This document shows, piece after piece, positions 9,157 through 16,799 of a DNA stretch of 64,000 nucleotides (positions are counted from its first letter, which is position 1; the number at the start of each line of letters is the position of its first letter). The DNA is from UBA8079 sp965205535. Its GTDB lineage: Bacteria; Pseudomonadota; Alphaproteobacteria; UBA6615. The DNA lies in assembly GCA_965205535.1 (NCBI GenBank), contig CBDBHH010000005.1:2046001-2110000 (forward strand), read 5' to 3'. Below the pieces are notes generated by a model. The model did not search any database. It worked only from the letters and a program-made list of their open reading frames with translations, and was not told the DNA's origin. The position numbers and the translations under genes are program-made.

Positions 9157-9851
9157 GCCTGCTGCAGATCCGCAACCTCGATTCCTTCTACGGCGACTTT
9201 CAGGCCCTGTTCGGCATCGACTTCGAGCTGGGCGATGGCGAGACCGTCGCCATCATTGGCGCGAACGGCGCGGGCAAGTCGACTTTCCTGCGCGCCCTGA
9301 CCGGGCTCGTCGCCTCATCGTCCGAGACGCTCGTCTACCGGGACGCGTCCATCGCAGGCCGTGCCGCCTCGGACATCGTCGGCCTGGGCATCGCCATGGT
9401 ACCCGAGGGCCGACGCCTCTTCCGCAGCCTGAGCGTCGAGGAAAACCTGCAGATGGGCAGCTATCTGGGACGCCCTGGCAGCTGGACGTTGGAGCGCATC
9501 TACGAGTTATTCCCCGTGCTCGCCCAGCGTCGACACGTGCCCGGCACGTCGCTGAGCGGCGGCGAACAGCAAATGACCGCCATCGGGCGGGCGCTCATGT
9601 CCAACCCCGACCTGTTGCTGTTCGACGAGCTGTCCCTCGGCCTCGCGCCCATCGTCATCCGCGATATCTATGCGAGCCTCGCTACGATCAAGGACGACGA
9701 CACCTCGCTGATCGTGGTCGAACAGGACATCAACCAGGCGCTCGCGGTCGCCGATCGGGTCTACTGTTTCCAGGAGGGCCGGGTGTCGCTGAGCGGCGCA
9801 CCGGGCGACCTCACCCGCGAGCAGATCGCCAACGCGTATTTCGGACACTGA
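9153..9851 (+). CDS. livF: ABC importer ATP-binding protein, LivF-like
   Basis: Second ATPase of the Liv-type importer, 232 residues. Walker A is GANGAGKST (about 32-40), the signature is LSGGEQQM, Walker B is LLLFDELSLGLAP, and the switch region is VVEQDINQAL. The motif MVPEGRRLFRSLSVEENL is diagnostic for LivF. In LivF proteins the switch residue is often Gln as here (EQD). Its start overlaps the stop of the preceding gene (ATGA), indicating translational coupling. Confidence 0.92.
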   Translation: MSLLQIRNLDSFYGDFQALFGIDFELGDGETVAIIGANGAGKSTFLRALTGLVASSSETLVYRDASIAGRAASDIVGLGIAMVPEGRRLFRSLSVEENLQMGSYLGRPGSWTLERIYELFPVLAQRRHVPGTSLSGGEQQMTAIGRALMSNPDLLLFDELSLGLAPIVIRDIYASLATIKDDDTSLIVVEQDINQALAVADRVYCFQEGRVSLSGAPGDLTREQIANAYFGH

Positions 9852-9856
9852 CGATC

Positions 9857-10729
9857 ATGATGGAATGGGCCAACACGATCATCCAGGGCGTCCTCACGGG
9901 CGGGCTCTACGCCATGTTCGCGGCGGGGCTGGCGATCATCTTTGGCGTCATGCGACTGGTCAACATCGCCCATGGCGACCTGATCGTGCTCGCCGCCTTC
10001 GTCGCCATGGTGGTGATCGAAACGGCGGGCGTGAACCCGTTCTTCAGCCTGGTGGCGGTCCTCCCGGTCATGTTCGTGATCGGCTACCTGCTGCAGCGCG
10101 GCATCCTGAACTACACGCTGGGCGACGATCTGCTGCCGCCGCTTCTGGTGACCTTCGGTGTCTCGATCATCCTGCAGAACCTGATGCTCGAAATCTTTTC
10201 GGCCGACACCCGGCGCCTGCAGGCCGGGCCGATCGAGATCCAGAGCATCGCGTTCGCCGAGGGGCTGGAGATCGGGGTCCTGCCGCTGATCGTGTTCGTC
10301 GTCGCGGTGGCAATGATCACCGCAGTGCAGCTGCTGTTCACCCGCACCAAGCTCGGCCGGGCGTTCCGCGCCACCTCCGACGACCCGGATACCGCCCAGC
10401 TGATGGGCGTCAATCACCGCTATATCTTCGCGCTCGCCATGGCGCTGTCGCTGGTGCTGGTTGGGATCGCGGGCATGTTCATGGGTATCCGCACCAACTT
10501 CGACCCTTCCATCGGCCCCTCGCGCCTGCTCTTCGCCTTCGAGGCCGTGATAATCGGCGGGCTCGGCTCGATCTGGGGAACGCTCGCCGGCGGCATCATC
10601 CTGGCGGTGGCGCAGAATATCGGTGCGAAGATCGACCCGGGTTGGCAGATCCTGGCAGGCCATATTGCCTTCCTGGTGGTGCTGGTGATCCGGCCCAACG
10701 GCCTGTTCCCAAGGACGCGCGATGACTGA
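9857..10729 (+). CDS. livH: ABC importer permease, LivH-like
   Basis: Inner-membrane permease of 290 residues with about eight hydrophobic segments. It starts MMEWANTIIQGVLTGGLYAMFAAGLAI, the usual LivH opening, and carries GLVNIAHGD-like RLVNIAHGDL and the EAA-type loop RATSDDPDTAQLMGVN. The C-terminal segment GGLGSIWGTLAGGI is also typical. Together with the following gene it forms the transmembrane heterodimer. It overlaps livM by eight bases. Confidence 0.92.
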   Translation: MMEWANTIIQGVLTGGLYAMFAAGLAIIFGVMRLVNIAHGDLIVLAAFVAMVVIETAGVNPFFSLVAVLPVMFVIGYLLQRGILNYTLGDDLLPPLLVTFGVSIILQNLMLEIFSADTRRLQAGPIEIQSIAFAEGLEIGVLPLIVFVVAVAMITAVQLLFTRTKLGRAFRATSDDPDTAQLMGVNHRYIFALAMALSLVLVGIAGMFMGIRTNFDPSIGPSRLLFAFEAVIIGGLGSIWGTLAGGIILAVAQNIGAKIDPGWQILAGHIAFLVVLVIRPNGLFPRTRDD

Positions 10730-11753
10730 GCACGAGCCTGGTTTCTCCGTCCTGCGATCCACCCGCGCGAGCCGCGCCGGCGCGCTCGCCGCCGGGCTCC
10801 TGTTTCTGGTGCTTGTCGCCGGCCCGTATATCTTCGACCGGGCGACGATGCGGCTCATGGTCGAGATCTTCTACTTCCTGGCACTGGCCCAGATGTGGAA
10901 CCTGTTGGCGGGCTATGGCGGGCTGGTCTCGGTGGGCCAGCAGGCGTTCGTCGGGCTTGGCGGCTATATGCTGTTCATTCTCGCCATCCAGTTCGGCGTT
11001 GGCCCGCTGTGGACCGTGCCGCTGGCCGGGCTGATCGGCGGCATCGTCGCCCTGCCCGTCGCCTTCCTGGTGTTCCGGCTGCGCGGCCATTATTTCGCCA
11101 TCGGCACCTGGGTGGTGGCGGAAGTATTCCTGCTGGGCTTCGCACAAATGCAGTCGCTCGGCGGCGGTTCGGGCATGAGCCTGCCGATCTCGGTGGTCAA
11201 ATCGATCGCGCCCAGCCGGGCGGGGCGGGACTCGGCCGTTTACTGGATGGCGCTGGGCGTGGTGATCGTCGTAATCGCGGGCGTCTATCTGCTGCTGCGC
11301 TCGCGGCACGGGCTGGCGCTCACCGCGATCCGGGATTCCGAGGAAGCCTCGCGCAGCCTCGGCGTCGACAATCTGCGCACCAAGCTGCTGGTCTTCGTGA
11401 TCGCGGCGTGCGGCACGTCGGCCATCGGGGCACTGATCTACATGACCAAGCTGCGCATCTCGCCCAGCGCGGCATTCGACATCAACTGGACCACAACGGT
11501 CATCTTCATCGTCGTGATTGGCGGCATCGGCACGATCGAGGGACCGATCATCGGCACGATCATCTTTTTCCTGCTGCGCGAGCCGCTGGCGCAATACGGC
11601 AGCTGGTATCTGATGCTGCTCGGTGCGATCGCCGTGGTGATCATGTTGAAGGCGCCCCAGGGTGTGTGGGGCCTAATCACCCAGCGCTACGACCTGCGCT
11701 TCTTCCCGGTGCAACGGCGGGTCTATTTCAGGGACGACCCGGGCTCCGAGTGA
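10722..11753 (+). CDS. livM: ABC importer permease, LivM-like
   Basis: Second permease, 343 residues and about nine or ten membrane segments. The LivM pattern is visible: NLLAGYGGLVSVGQQAFVGLGGY near residue 60, LRLRGHYFAIGTW-like FRLRGHYFAIGTW, the coupling loop TAIRDSEEASRSLGVD and VVIGGIGTIEGPIIG. It ends the operon. The C-terminal 25 residues (PVQRRVYFRDDPGSE) extend into the cytoplasm. No terminator hairpin is obvious between its stop and the tRNA promoter. Confidence 0.92.
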   Translation: MTEHEPGFSVLRSTRASRAGALAAGLLFLVLVAGPYIFDRATMRLMVEIFYFLALAQMWNLLAGYGGLVSVGQQAFVGLGGYMLFILAIQFGVGPLWTVPLAGLIGGIVALPVAFLVFRLRGHYFAIGTWVVAEVFLLGFAQMQSLGGGSGMSLPISVVKSIAPSRAGRDSAVYWMALGVVIVVIAGVYLLLRSRHGLALTAIRDSEEASRSLGVDNLRTKLLVFVIAACGTSAIGALIYMTKLRISPSAAFDINWTTTVIFIVVIGGIGTIEGPIIGTIIFFLLREPLAQYGSWYLMLLGAIAVVIMLKAPQGVWGLITQRYDLRFFPVQRRVYFRDDPGSE

Positions 11754-11800
11754 CCCTCAGGCCGTCGTGGTCGTCCCGACCCGTGGTCATGGTGCCAAAC

Positions 11801-11830
11801 TTGACACCGGCGAACCGGTCGCCCTATAGG
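11801..11830 (+). promoter_or_regulatory. Sigma-70 promoter of the tRNA-Val gene
   Basis: TTGACA at 11801-11806 and TATAGG at 11825-11830 (or CTATAG one base earlier) are spaced 17-18 bases. The expected start site near 11837 lies about 23 bases before the tRNA. The -35 reads cTTGACa, the alphaproteobacterial consensus. Confidence 0.7.
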
Positions 11831-11859
11831 TCCGGTCCCCATTCGGGGTCCCTATGGAG

Positions 11860-11934
11860 GGGCGCGTAGCTCAGCGGGAGAGCACTGCCTTCACACGGCA
11901 GGGGTCACAGGTTCAATCCCTGTCGCGCCCACCA
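11860..11934 (+). tRNA. tRNA-Val, anticodon CAC
   Basis: The cloverleaf folds completely: acceptor GGGCGCG with CGCGCCC, D stem GCTC/GAGC, anticodon stem CTGCC/GGCAG around loop TTCACAC (anticodon CAC), a five-base variable loop, T stem ACAGG/CCTGT with TTCAATC, and an encoded CCA. It reads GUG codons. The gene is intact. Its D-arm/anticodon segment 11877-11897 recurs at 13882-13902, marking it as an integration site. Confidence 0.96.
11877..11897 (+). repeat. Attachment-site core within tRNA-Val (attL-like)
   Basis: These 21 bases run from the 3' D arm (GGAGAGC) through the anticodon loop to the start of the 3' anticodon stem (CACACG). They are repeated exactly at 13882-13902 in the same orientation. 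Integrases of tRNA-targeting elements often use the anticodon arm as crossover site and regenerate the gene. Confidence 0.65.
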
Positions 11935-12002
11935 TTTTCCTGATTCGGTAACAGCGACTTAGCTGGTCAGTCAGAAGCTCTGAATCTACTCAATATCGAT
12001 CC

Positions 12003-12028
12003 GGCACACGTGTGGCACAGTGCGGGAG
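12003..12028 (+). repeat. Arm-type-like repeat inside left end of islet
   Basis: The pattern is GGCACAC, three bases, TGGCACAG, TGCGGGAG. It recurs with the same layout at 13759-13785. The two copies sit about 105 and 96 bases inside the two tRNA-derived core repeats, where integrase arm sites would be expected. No integrase gene remains. Confidence 0.45.
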
Positions 12029-12218
12029 CGAAAGTTGTGGCTGCATTCAGGAAACGGGGAAACCGCTAACACGTTCAAGTGCGGCGAAGAGACCTCCCAG
12101 CATCACCGAAACCATATCAAACATCACCGATGCTGAGAGGTGGTCTAGGCGCACAGAGCGTGAACTAGACCTGGGTGAGGCAAAAAGGTCAGCATCTCTC
12201 TTGTTCGCGGGGATAGAC

Positions 12219-13641
12219 TCAATCAGCGGGCAATCGAATTTCTGCTGTCGTCTCCACAGACCCTGGCCTAACGGCTGCATACAACTCCAATATCTGATTA
12301 AAAATTCTCGGATTTACATAATTAGCCCTGTGCACTCTTCGTAACTCATTTCGGGAATGATCTACGAACCCGTACAAACTCCACAGGACGAATAAAAATG
12401 TAACCACACATGCCGTCAGTGAAGCCTTAAGAACTATATCGTTCTGACTAAATTCAAATATCCGCTCAGAGTACAGATGGCAGACGGCGACCATGGAAAA
12501 GATGGAAATACAAAATGGCACCCAAAGCATGCCGGTGGATACAGCTGCGGTTATCGACGAAGACTGATTTCCCGACATGAACGAATTGGATTTGAAGTTC
12601 CCATAGCCCATACTATGGGAAACCAAAAGTTCCAGAAAATTCCTTAAATAAGCACTCGTTCGGTTCAGAAAATAAAAATACAATATCAATAATGATACGT
12701 ATATATTTGTTATGAGAGAGTAAGAAACCAAATAATACGGAGCACGCACGTCCAGCGCGATAACCTGCTCCAGGGACAAATACAATGTGACCCCGAGCGC
12801 GGTTACATACCCAATTATTAGTTTAAATATTATCCCCGCCCACTCGTTGTGCTCTACTTGGGCCTGCTTTATTTCTTCAAATATGCGCTCTTCATTGTAT
12901 TTTGGTTCGTCGGAATGCTCTTTAAAATACTCCAAAATGACGGACCTAATCCTGTCATTAGACATATCAAACTGCAAAAAATGACCCAAGCCACGGAATG
13001 TAACTAAGTAATAATTTTCCAGCTTTTTGCAGTACTCAGAAACGACATCGTAGCTGGAAACTCTGTCATCGATCGAGTGCAACAACAAAACGGGGCAGCG
13101 GGGCCCTGCCTTTTTACGGACTCGTTCCGCTTCTCTAGTCACCTCGAATAACCCCGAAGGTGGGAGAAACTTGTCGTAGACCAGATGCTTCTTTGTGGAA
13201 TTTCTAGTTGTATTCAAGATTCTGGGGAGAAACTTTAGATCGCAAGCATGGAACATGGGGAAGAACATCTTCTCCAAAGCTTTGACTTTTCTCGATGTCC
13301 CTAGAAACGTGCTTATACCTACAACTACCTACAACACCACCGAATATTTCCCCCATACCTTCATCTGAAGCGAGATCTAGCGCTATAGCTCCGCCTATCG
13401 AAAAACCGACCAGAATTATCTTCCGGTAGTCAGGAGATTTCTCCATGCACAGCTCTTTAACGCTGGCATACCAATCGCTGTATGAAGCCTCCGAAATGTC
13501 TGTTCCATCGTGATGGCCTGCAAGCCTAACTGACTCACATTGAAAACCAGCATCCAAAAACGAGCTCTTCAAGGCGGCTAAGTCCCGTGGGCTGGAGCCA
13601 TATCCATGAATAAAAACATAAAGGTCATCGGAAGCACTCAA
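12219..13641 (-). pseudogene. Membrane-anchored alpha/beta hydrolase, broken by a 10-bp tandem duplication
   Basis: Two overlapping minus-strand frames are halves of one gene. The N half (TTG start at 13641 behind GGAGG) has FIHGYGSSP, an oxyanion segment, and the nucleophile elbow GFSIGG. The C half supplies the acid in HSIDDRVSS and the His in GLGHFLQF, then four predicted membrane helices. The frames differ by one base. Bases 13316-13335 are two tandem copies of TACCTACAAC. Removing one copy restores a continuous 470-residue ORF (GGVVGISTFLGTS across the join). The gene is AT-richer than its surroundings and is the only gene between tRNA-Val and its partial repeat. It was probably functional until recently; the substrate is unknown. 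Confidence 0.8.
13316..13335 (-). repeat. 10-bp perfect tandem duplication causing a frameshift
   Basis: TACCTACAAC occurs twice head to tail (13316-13325 and 13326-13335). Ten is not a multiple of three, so the duplication shifts the hydrolase frame. Such duplications can revert by slippage. Confidence 0.9.
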
Positions 13642-13758
13642 TACTTTTCCTCCGTTTTGCAGATGCTCATCAGCCTATAATTTATCTGCACGAAATTCAC
13701 TCTTGGAGTAGTACGGGTGATGCAGGTAACGTCTACGCTGATGCTCAACCCGAAAGCT

Positions 13759-13785
13759 GGCACACTCCTGGCACAGTTGCGGGAG
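13759..13785 (+). repeat. Arm-type-like repeat inside right end of islet
   Basis: Copy of the 12003-12028 pattern: GGCACAC, three bases, TGGCACAG, then TTGCGGGAG with one extra T. Between it and the core repeat lie nested inverted repeats (AGTAGATT 13846-13853 with AATCTACT 13874-13881, and GATTGC-TTT-GCAATC at 13863-13877). Both are plausible parts of a recombination site. Confidence 0.45.
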
Positions 13786-13881
13786 AATATCTGTCAAAGT
13801 GGCAGATAGCCGAGTTATGGCCGAAATCGATAACAGGTTGATTTAAGTAGATTATCTCAACGGATTGCTTTGCAATCTACT

Positions 13882-13902
13882 GGAGAGCACTGCCTTCACA
13901 CG
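13882..13902 (+). repeat. Attachment-site core, distal copy (attR-like), truncated by IS
   Basis: Exact 21-base copy of tRNA-Val positions 11877-11897. It should be followed by the 3' half of a tRNA. Instead the left end of the IS fragment begins at 13903, so that half has been lost or displaced. Confidence 0.65.
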
Positions 13903-14113
13903 TGTCTGACGTCAGCACCCGTGGGACAGAATTGAGGATTTGAATAACGGAGGATTTCTGGTTCATCTTATCGATTAGGAGATCGAGATGACGAAGAAGC
14001 CCCAGACATCGAAAGACGCCGCCGGCAAGGTGGTTAAGAACATCCGCCGCAAGACGCGGCAAACCTATTCAGCTGAAGAGAAAATCCGCATCGTCTTGGC
14101 GGGCCTGCGTGGC
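13903..14113 (+). mobile_element. 211-bp left-end fragment of the IS3 element
   Basis: Identical by eye to 1073-1283: the left terminal repeat, the leader and the first 42 codons of orfA (ATG at 13988). It then diverges abruptly at GGC|CAGTGG, and the orfA frame stops at TGA 14120-14122. The right part of the IS and its right repeat are missing. The identity to the complete copy implies recent insertion followed by deletion into the adjacent CRISPR array, or an IS-mediated rearrangement joining the two loci. Confidence 0.9.
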
Positions 14114-14121
14114 CAGTGGTG

Positions 14122-14282
14122 AGTGTAGCTATTCAGAAATCCGGGTCAATCCGCAACACAGTATGTGTATTCATCGATCTATCGACCAGTGTAGCTATTC
14201 AGAAATCCGGGTCAATCCGCAACAAATAGACATGTTGGACGCCTGCCTTTTCAAGTGTAGCTATTCAGAAATCCGGGTCAAT
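14122..14282 (-). CRISPR. Remnant CRISPR array, type II-C-like repeat, two spacers
   Basis: Two complete 36-base repeats (14122-14157 and 14188-14223) and a third with 29 matching bases (14254-14282) repeat at an exact 66-base period. The spacers are 30 bases each (14158-14187, 14224-14253) and unrelated to each other. Read on the minus strand, the repeat begins GTTGCGGATTG and ends ATAGCTACACT. The GTT start, the -10-like TACACT at the 3' end, the 36-base length and the 30-base spacers are features of type II (especially II-C) arrays. Eight bases of a lost spacer remain before the IS fragment (14114-14121). A short apparent ORF here is just the repeats translated. No cas gene, tracrRNA or leader is visible in the window. 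Confidence 0.82.
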
Positions 14283-14390
14283 TTTTTCCAGTTCACGCGT
14301 TTATTTGGTCTGCGCCGAAAGTTGCTCCCGGCGAGATGGCGTGTTCACTGCGACACGAGACCATAAGGCCCCAAACCTGGAAAGCGCCCG

Positions 14391-15560
14391 ATGAACACGT
14401 CACTCGTCAGTTCCGCACTGGTCGGTATCCTGGTCGGTTTCGGCAGCAGCGTCGCGATCGTGATCGCCGGCGCGCAGGCGGTGGGTGCAGATTCGGCACA
14501 AATCGCATCATGGGTGTCGGCGATATGTCTCGGGACGGGTGTGGCGAGCATTGTGCTCTCGTTGCGTCATCGCTTGCCCATGATCACCGCATGGTCGACC
14601 CCGGGTGCTGCGCTTATTGCCGCGACCGCAATCGGTGGCGTTCCCAGCTATTCCGTCGAAGCGGCGGTGGGAGCGTTTTTACTGACCGCGATACTGGTCT
14701 TGCTGAGCGCCATGCTGCGCCCGCTGTCGACCCTGATTTCGAAAATTCCGTCCGCGATTGCGTCCGCCATGCTCGCCGGTGTCCTGATCGGTTTTTCGGT
14801 TGCCGTGTTCGACGCGGCGACGGTGGATCCCCTGCTGGTTCTGCCGCTCGTCGGGGTGTTTCTGGTGGTACGTCTGTTCAGCCCAACATGGGCTGTGATC
14901 GCCGTTCTGGTGATGGGTATCGCGTGGGCGGTAGTTCTCGGAAAGACCACGCCCTACGAGGATGGTGGATCGCTCGCGGCCTTTACCTTGATTGTCCCGG
15001 TGTTCGAACCGGGGGCGCTGCTGGGGCTTGGCGTGCCGCTGTTTCTGGTCTCGATGGCGTCCCAGAATCTACCGGGATTTGCCGTCCTGCGGGCGTCCGG
15101 CTATGAGCCGCCGACCCGGTCTGCGCTCGCCGTCACGGGGTTCATGTCACTCGTGACGGCACCCCTGGGAGCGCACACAACCACCATGTCCTCAATAACG
15201 GCCGCGCTGTGCACGGGTCCGGACACCCACCCGGATCCGACGCGGCGCTGGATCGCCGGCGTGTTTTACGGCGCCGGATTCCTGGTGCTTTCGGTTTTCG
15301 GCGTTGCGGTGGTTGCCGGGTTTGCCGCGTTGCCGCCGGGTGTGATTGTTACCGTCGCCGGCCTGGCGCTTCTCGGTCCGCTCATGAATGCGCTCGGCGC
15401 CGCATTGAAGCCGGAACCGACGCGCTTTGCCGCTGTGCTCACGATCGTGGCAACGACGTCGGGTCTATCGATCTTCGGGATCGGGTCGGCGTTCTGGGGC
15501 TTGGTGCTCGGCCTCGTCGTGATTGGGCTCGACAAGTTGACAACGCGCAGGGCGACTTAG
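14391..15560 (+). CDS. benE: Benzoate/H+ symporter family transporter (BenE)
   Basis: Inner-membrane protein of 389 residues with about 12 hydrophobic segments. It fits the BenE family: an N-terminal LVGFGSSVAIVIAGAQAVGA, the conserved MITAWSTPGAALIA (about 64-78), LGVPLFLVSMASQNLPGFAVLRASGY (about 206-232) and GAHTTTMSSITAALCTG (about 263-280). Members import benzoate or related aromatic acids with protons. No benzoate dioxygenase genes lie nearby, so the substrate is inferred only from the family. GGAAAG precedes the ATG. It is the first chromosomal-type gene after the CRISPR remnant. Confidence 0.88.
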   Translation: MNTSLVSSALVGILVGFGSSVAIVIAGAQAVGADSAQIASWVSAICLGTGVASIVLSLRHRLPMITAWSTPGAALIAATAIGGVPSYSVEAAVGAFLLTAILVLLSAMLRPLSTLISKIPSAIASAMLAGVLIGFSVAVFDAATVDPLLVLPLVGVFLVVRLFSPTWAVIAVLVMGIAWAVVLGKTTPYEDGGSLAAFTLIVPVFEPGALLGLGVPLFLVSMASQNLPGFAVLRASGYEPPTRSALAVTGFMSLVTAPLGAHTTTMSSITAALCTGPDTHPDPTRRWIAGVFYGAGFLVLSVFGVAVVAGFAALPPGVIVTVAGLALLGPLMNALGAALKPEPTRFAAVLTIVATTSGLSIFGIGSAFWGLVLGLVVIGLDKLTTRRAT

Positions 15561-15578
15561 AACAAGTTGCGCAGGGCG

Positions 15579-16178
15579 TTAACTCAGCGGGATGTCGTTG
15601 TCCGACTTGGTGGCCTGATAGGTCGCGGACATCTCGTCATAAGCGGTGCGTATGACCGCGATCTGTGCTGCGCGTGCGTCGGCCTCATCGCCGCCGATCT
15701 CATCCGACAATTTGCTCAGGCTCTGGCATGTCCAGAACGCGTTCTGTCGGGCGTAGTTGCCGTCCTCGATCTTGAAGACTTCCTGCAGAATCTTCAGGTC
15801 GTGGGGAATGTTGAAGGCATCGCGTGTGTCTTCGTAGCTGAAGAAATAATAGAAATTGTCGAACCCGGCCCAGGTGATTGCCGACAGGCACAGCGAGCAG
15901 GGCTCGTGGGTCGAAATGAACACGCAGTCCTTTGTGTCGGGGCGTTCTCCCGACGGTAATTTGTAGAACGCATTCAGCGTCGAAATTTCGCCGTGGTTGA
16001 GCGGGTTCTCGGTCTCCGCATTCGTGGCGGCAATGACAAGGGACAGGTCGGATTTACGCAGGATGGCGGCGCCGAACAGCTTGTTGCCGGAGGCCACGCC
16101 GGCGCGGGTGAGGGGCACAATGTCGCCCTCGATCACATCGAGAAGACGCGCACAGAATTCGGGCGTTGCGTTGGTCAT
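15579..16178 (-). CDS. Cytidine/deoxycytidylate-deaminase-fold nucleoside or base deaminase
   Basis: The product has 199 residues. The zinc-dependent deaminase motifs are present: HGE (NPLNHGEISTLNAF, about residue 62) with the catalytic Glu, and PCSLC (THEPCSLCLSAI, about 92-97) supplying two Cys ligands. The C-terminal half (FYYFFSYEDTRDAF...) differs from TadA and guanine deaminase. Family members deaminate cytosine, guanine or related amines, and the exact substrate is open. It is followed six bases later by the SnoaL-like gene's stop, so the secreted SnoaL-like gene is upstream in the same minus-strand unit. Confidence 0.8.
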   Translation of the reverse strand: MTNATPEFCARLLDVIEGDIVPLTRAGVASGNKLFGAAILRKSDLSLVIAATNAETENPLNHGEISTLNAFYKLPSGERPDTKDCVFISTHEPCSLCLSAITWAGFDNFYYFFSYEDTRDAFNIPHDLKILQEVFKIEDGNYARQNAFWTCQSLSKLSDEIGGDEADARAAQIAVIRTAYDEMSATYQATKSDNDIPLS

Positions 16179-16184
16179 CGACCC

Positions 16185-16637
16185 TTACTCCGTGCGCGCG
16201 AAGTTGGCGTGGGCGGAGATCTTCCACGCGCCATCGATTTTTCGAAATGCCGTCAGGCGCGGTGCGCGGCGGGTGATCGACTTGCCGTCGATGGTCTCGT
16301 CGATCTGCAGGATGTAGCGAACCACCATGACATCGCCACCGGTCGTGACGACCAGATCGTCGAGGGCATAGTTCGGACGCGCCCGCACCGTTCCTGCCCC
16401 CCGGTTGATATAGCCGGCCCGGTCGTAGCCCACGCCGTTCGATCGCATGATCTGGTATTCCGGCGCGAGCAGGGGGGCGACGGCCTTGGGGCCGGCGATG
16501 ACGCCATCGATAAATGCAACGAGGAGCGCGCGTGCGGTATCTGTCGTCTCGTCGGCGGTAGCCGGCGTGGGTGCCGTCAAAAAGAGACCCGCCGCAAGGG
16601 CGGCCGCAATGAGAAAACGGGGTGCAAGATTACGCAT
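16185..16637 (-). CDS. Secreted SnoaL/ketosteroid-isomerase-fold protein
   Basis: The product has 150 residues. A clear Sec signal peptide (basic MRNLAPR, hydrophobic core, cleavage after PATA) is followed by a single NTF2-like domain: ALLVAFIDGVIAGPKAVAPLLAPEYQIMRSNG, then VMVVRYILQIDET and the typical end RLTAFRKIDGAWKISAHANFA. That end matches DUF4440/SnoaL-like proteins with no fixed catalytic residues. It probably acts in the periplasm as a small-molecule-binding domain, but no reaction can be assigned. It lies immediately upstream of the deaminase on the same strand. Confidence 0.75.
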   Translation of the reverse strand: MRNLAPRFLIAAALAAGLFLTAPTPATADETTDTARALLVAFIDGVIAGPKAVAPLLAPEYQIMRSNGVGYDRAGYINRGAGTVRARPNYALDDLVVTTGGDVMVVRYILQIDETIDGKSITRRAPRLTAFRKIDGAWKISAHANFARTE

Positions 16638-16799
16638 GGCTGACGTCTCGAGTTAGATTTGGTGCATGGGTATTCGCCCGTTCAGAGGCGAATGCGCAAG
16701 ACCAGTCTTATCAAGATCGTTTCGCGTCGTCGCGGTATGAACGTAGTCAATTCGATTGATGGCGATGAATCCGCCGTACCGCCCGCATGGTCCGTTTGC

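Noticed and set aside
12012..12344. A 110-codon plus-strand ORF after the tRNA, possibly an integrase remnant
   Set aside because: No integrase motif (no R...HxxR...Y) can be seen, codon use is poor and it overlaps the hydrolase end antisense.
14109..14366. An 85-residue plus-strand ORF with an internal CSYSEIRVNPQ repeat
   Set aside because: The peptide repeat is the 36-base CRISPR repeat read in frame, because the 66-base period is divisible by three. It also starts inside the IS fragment.
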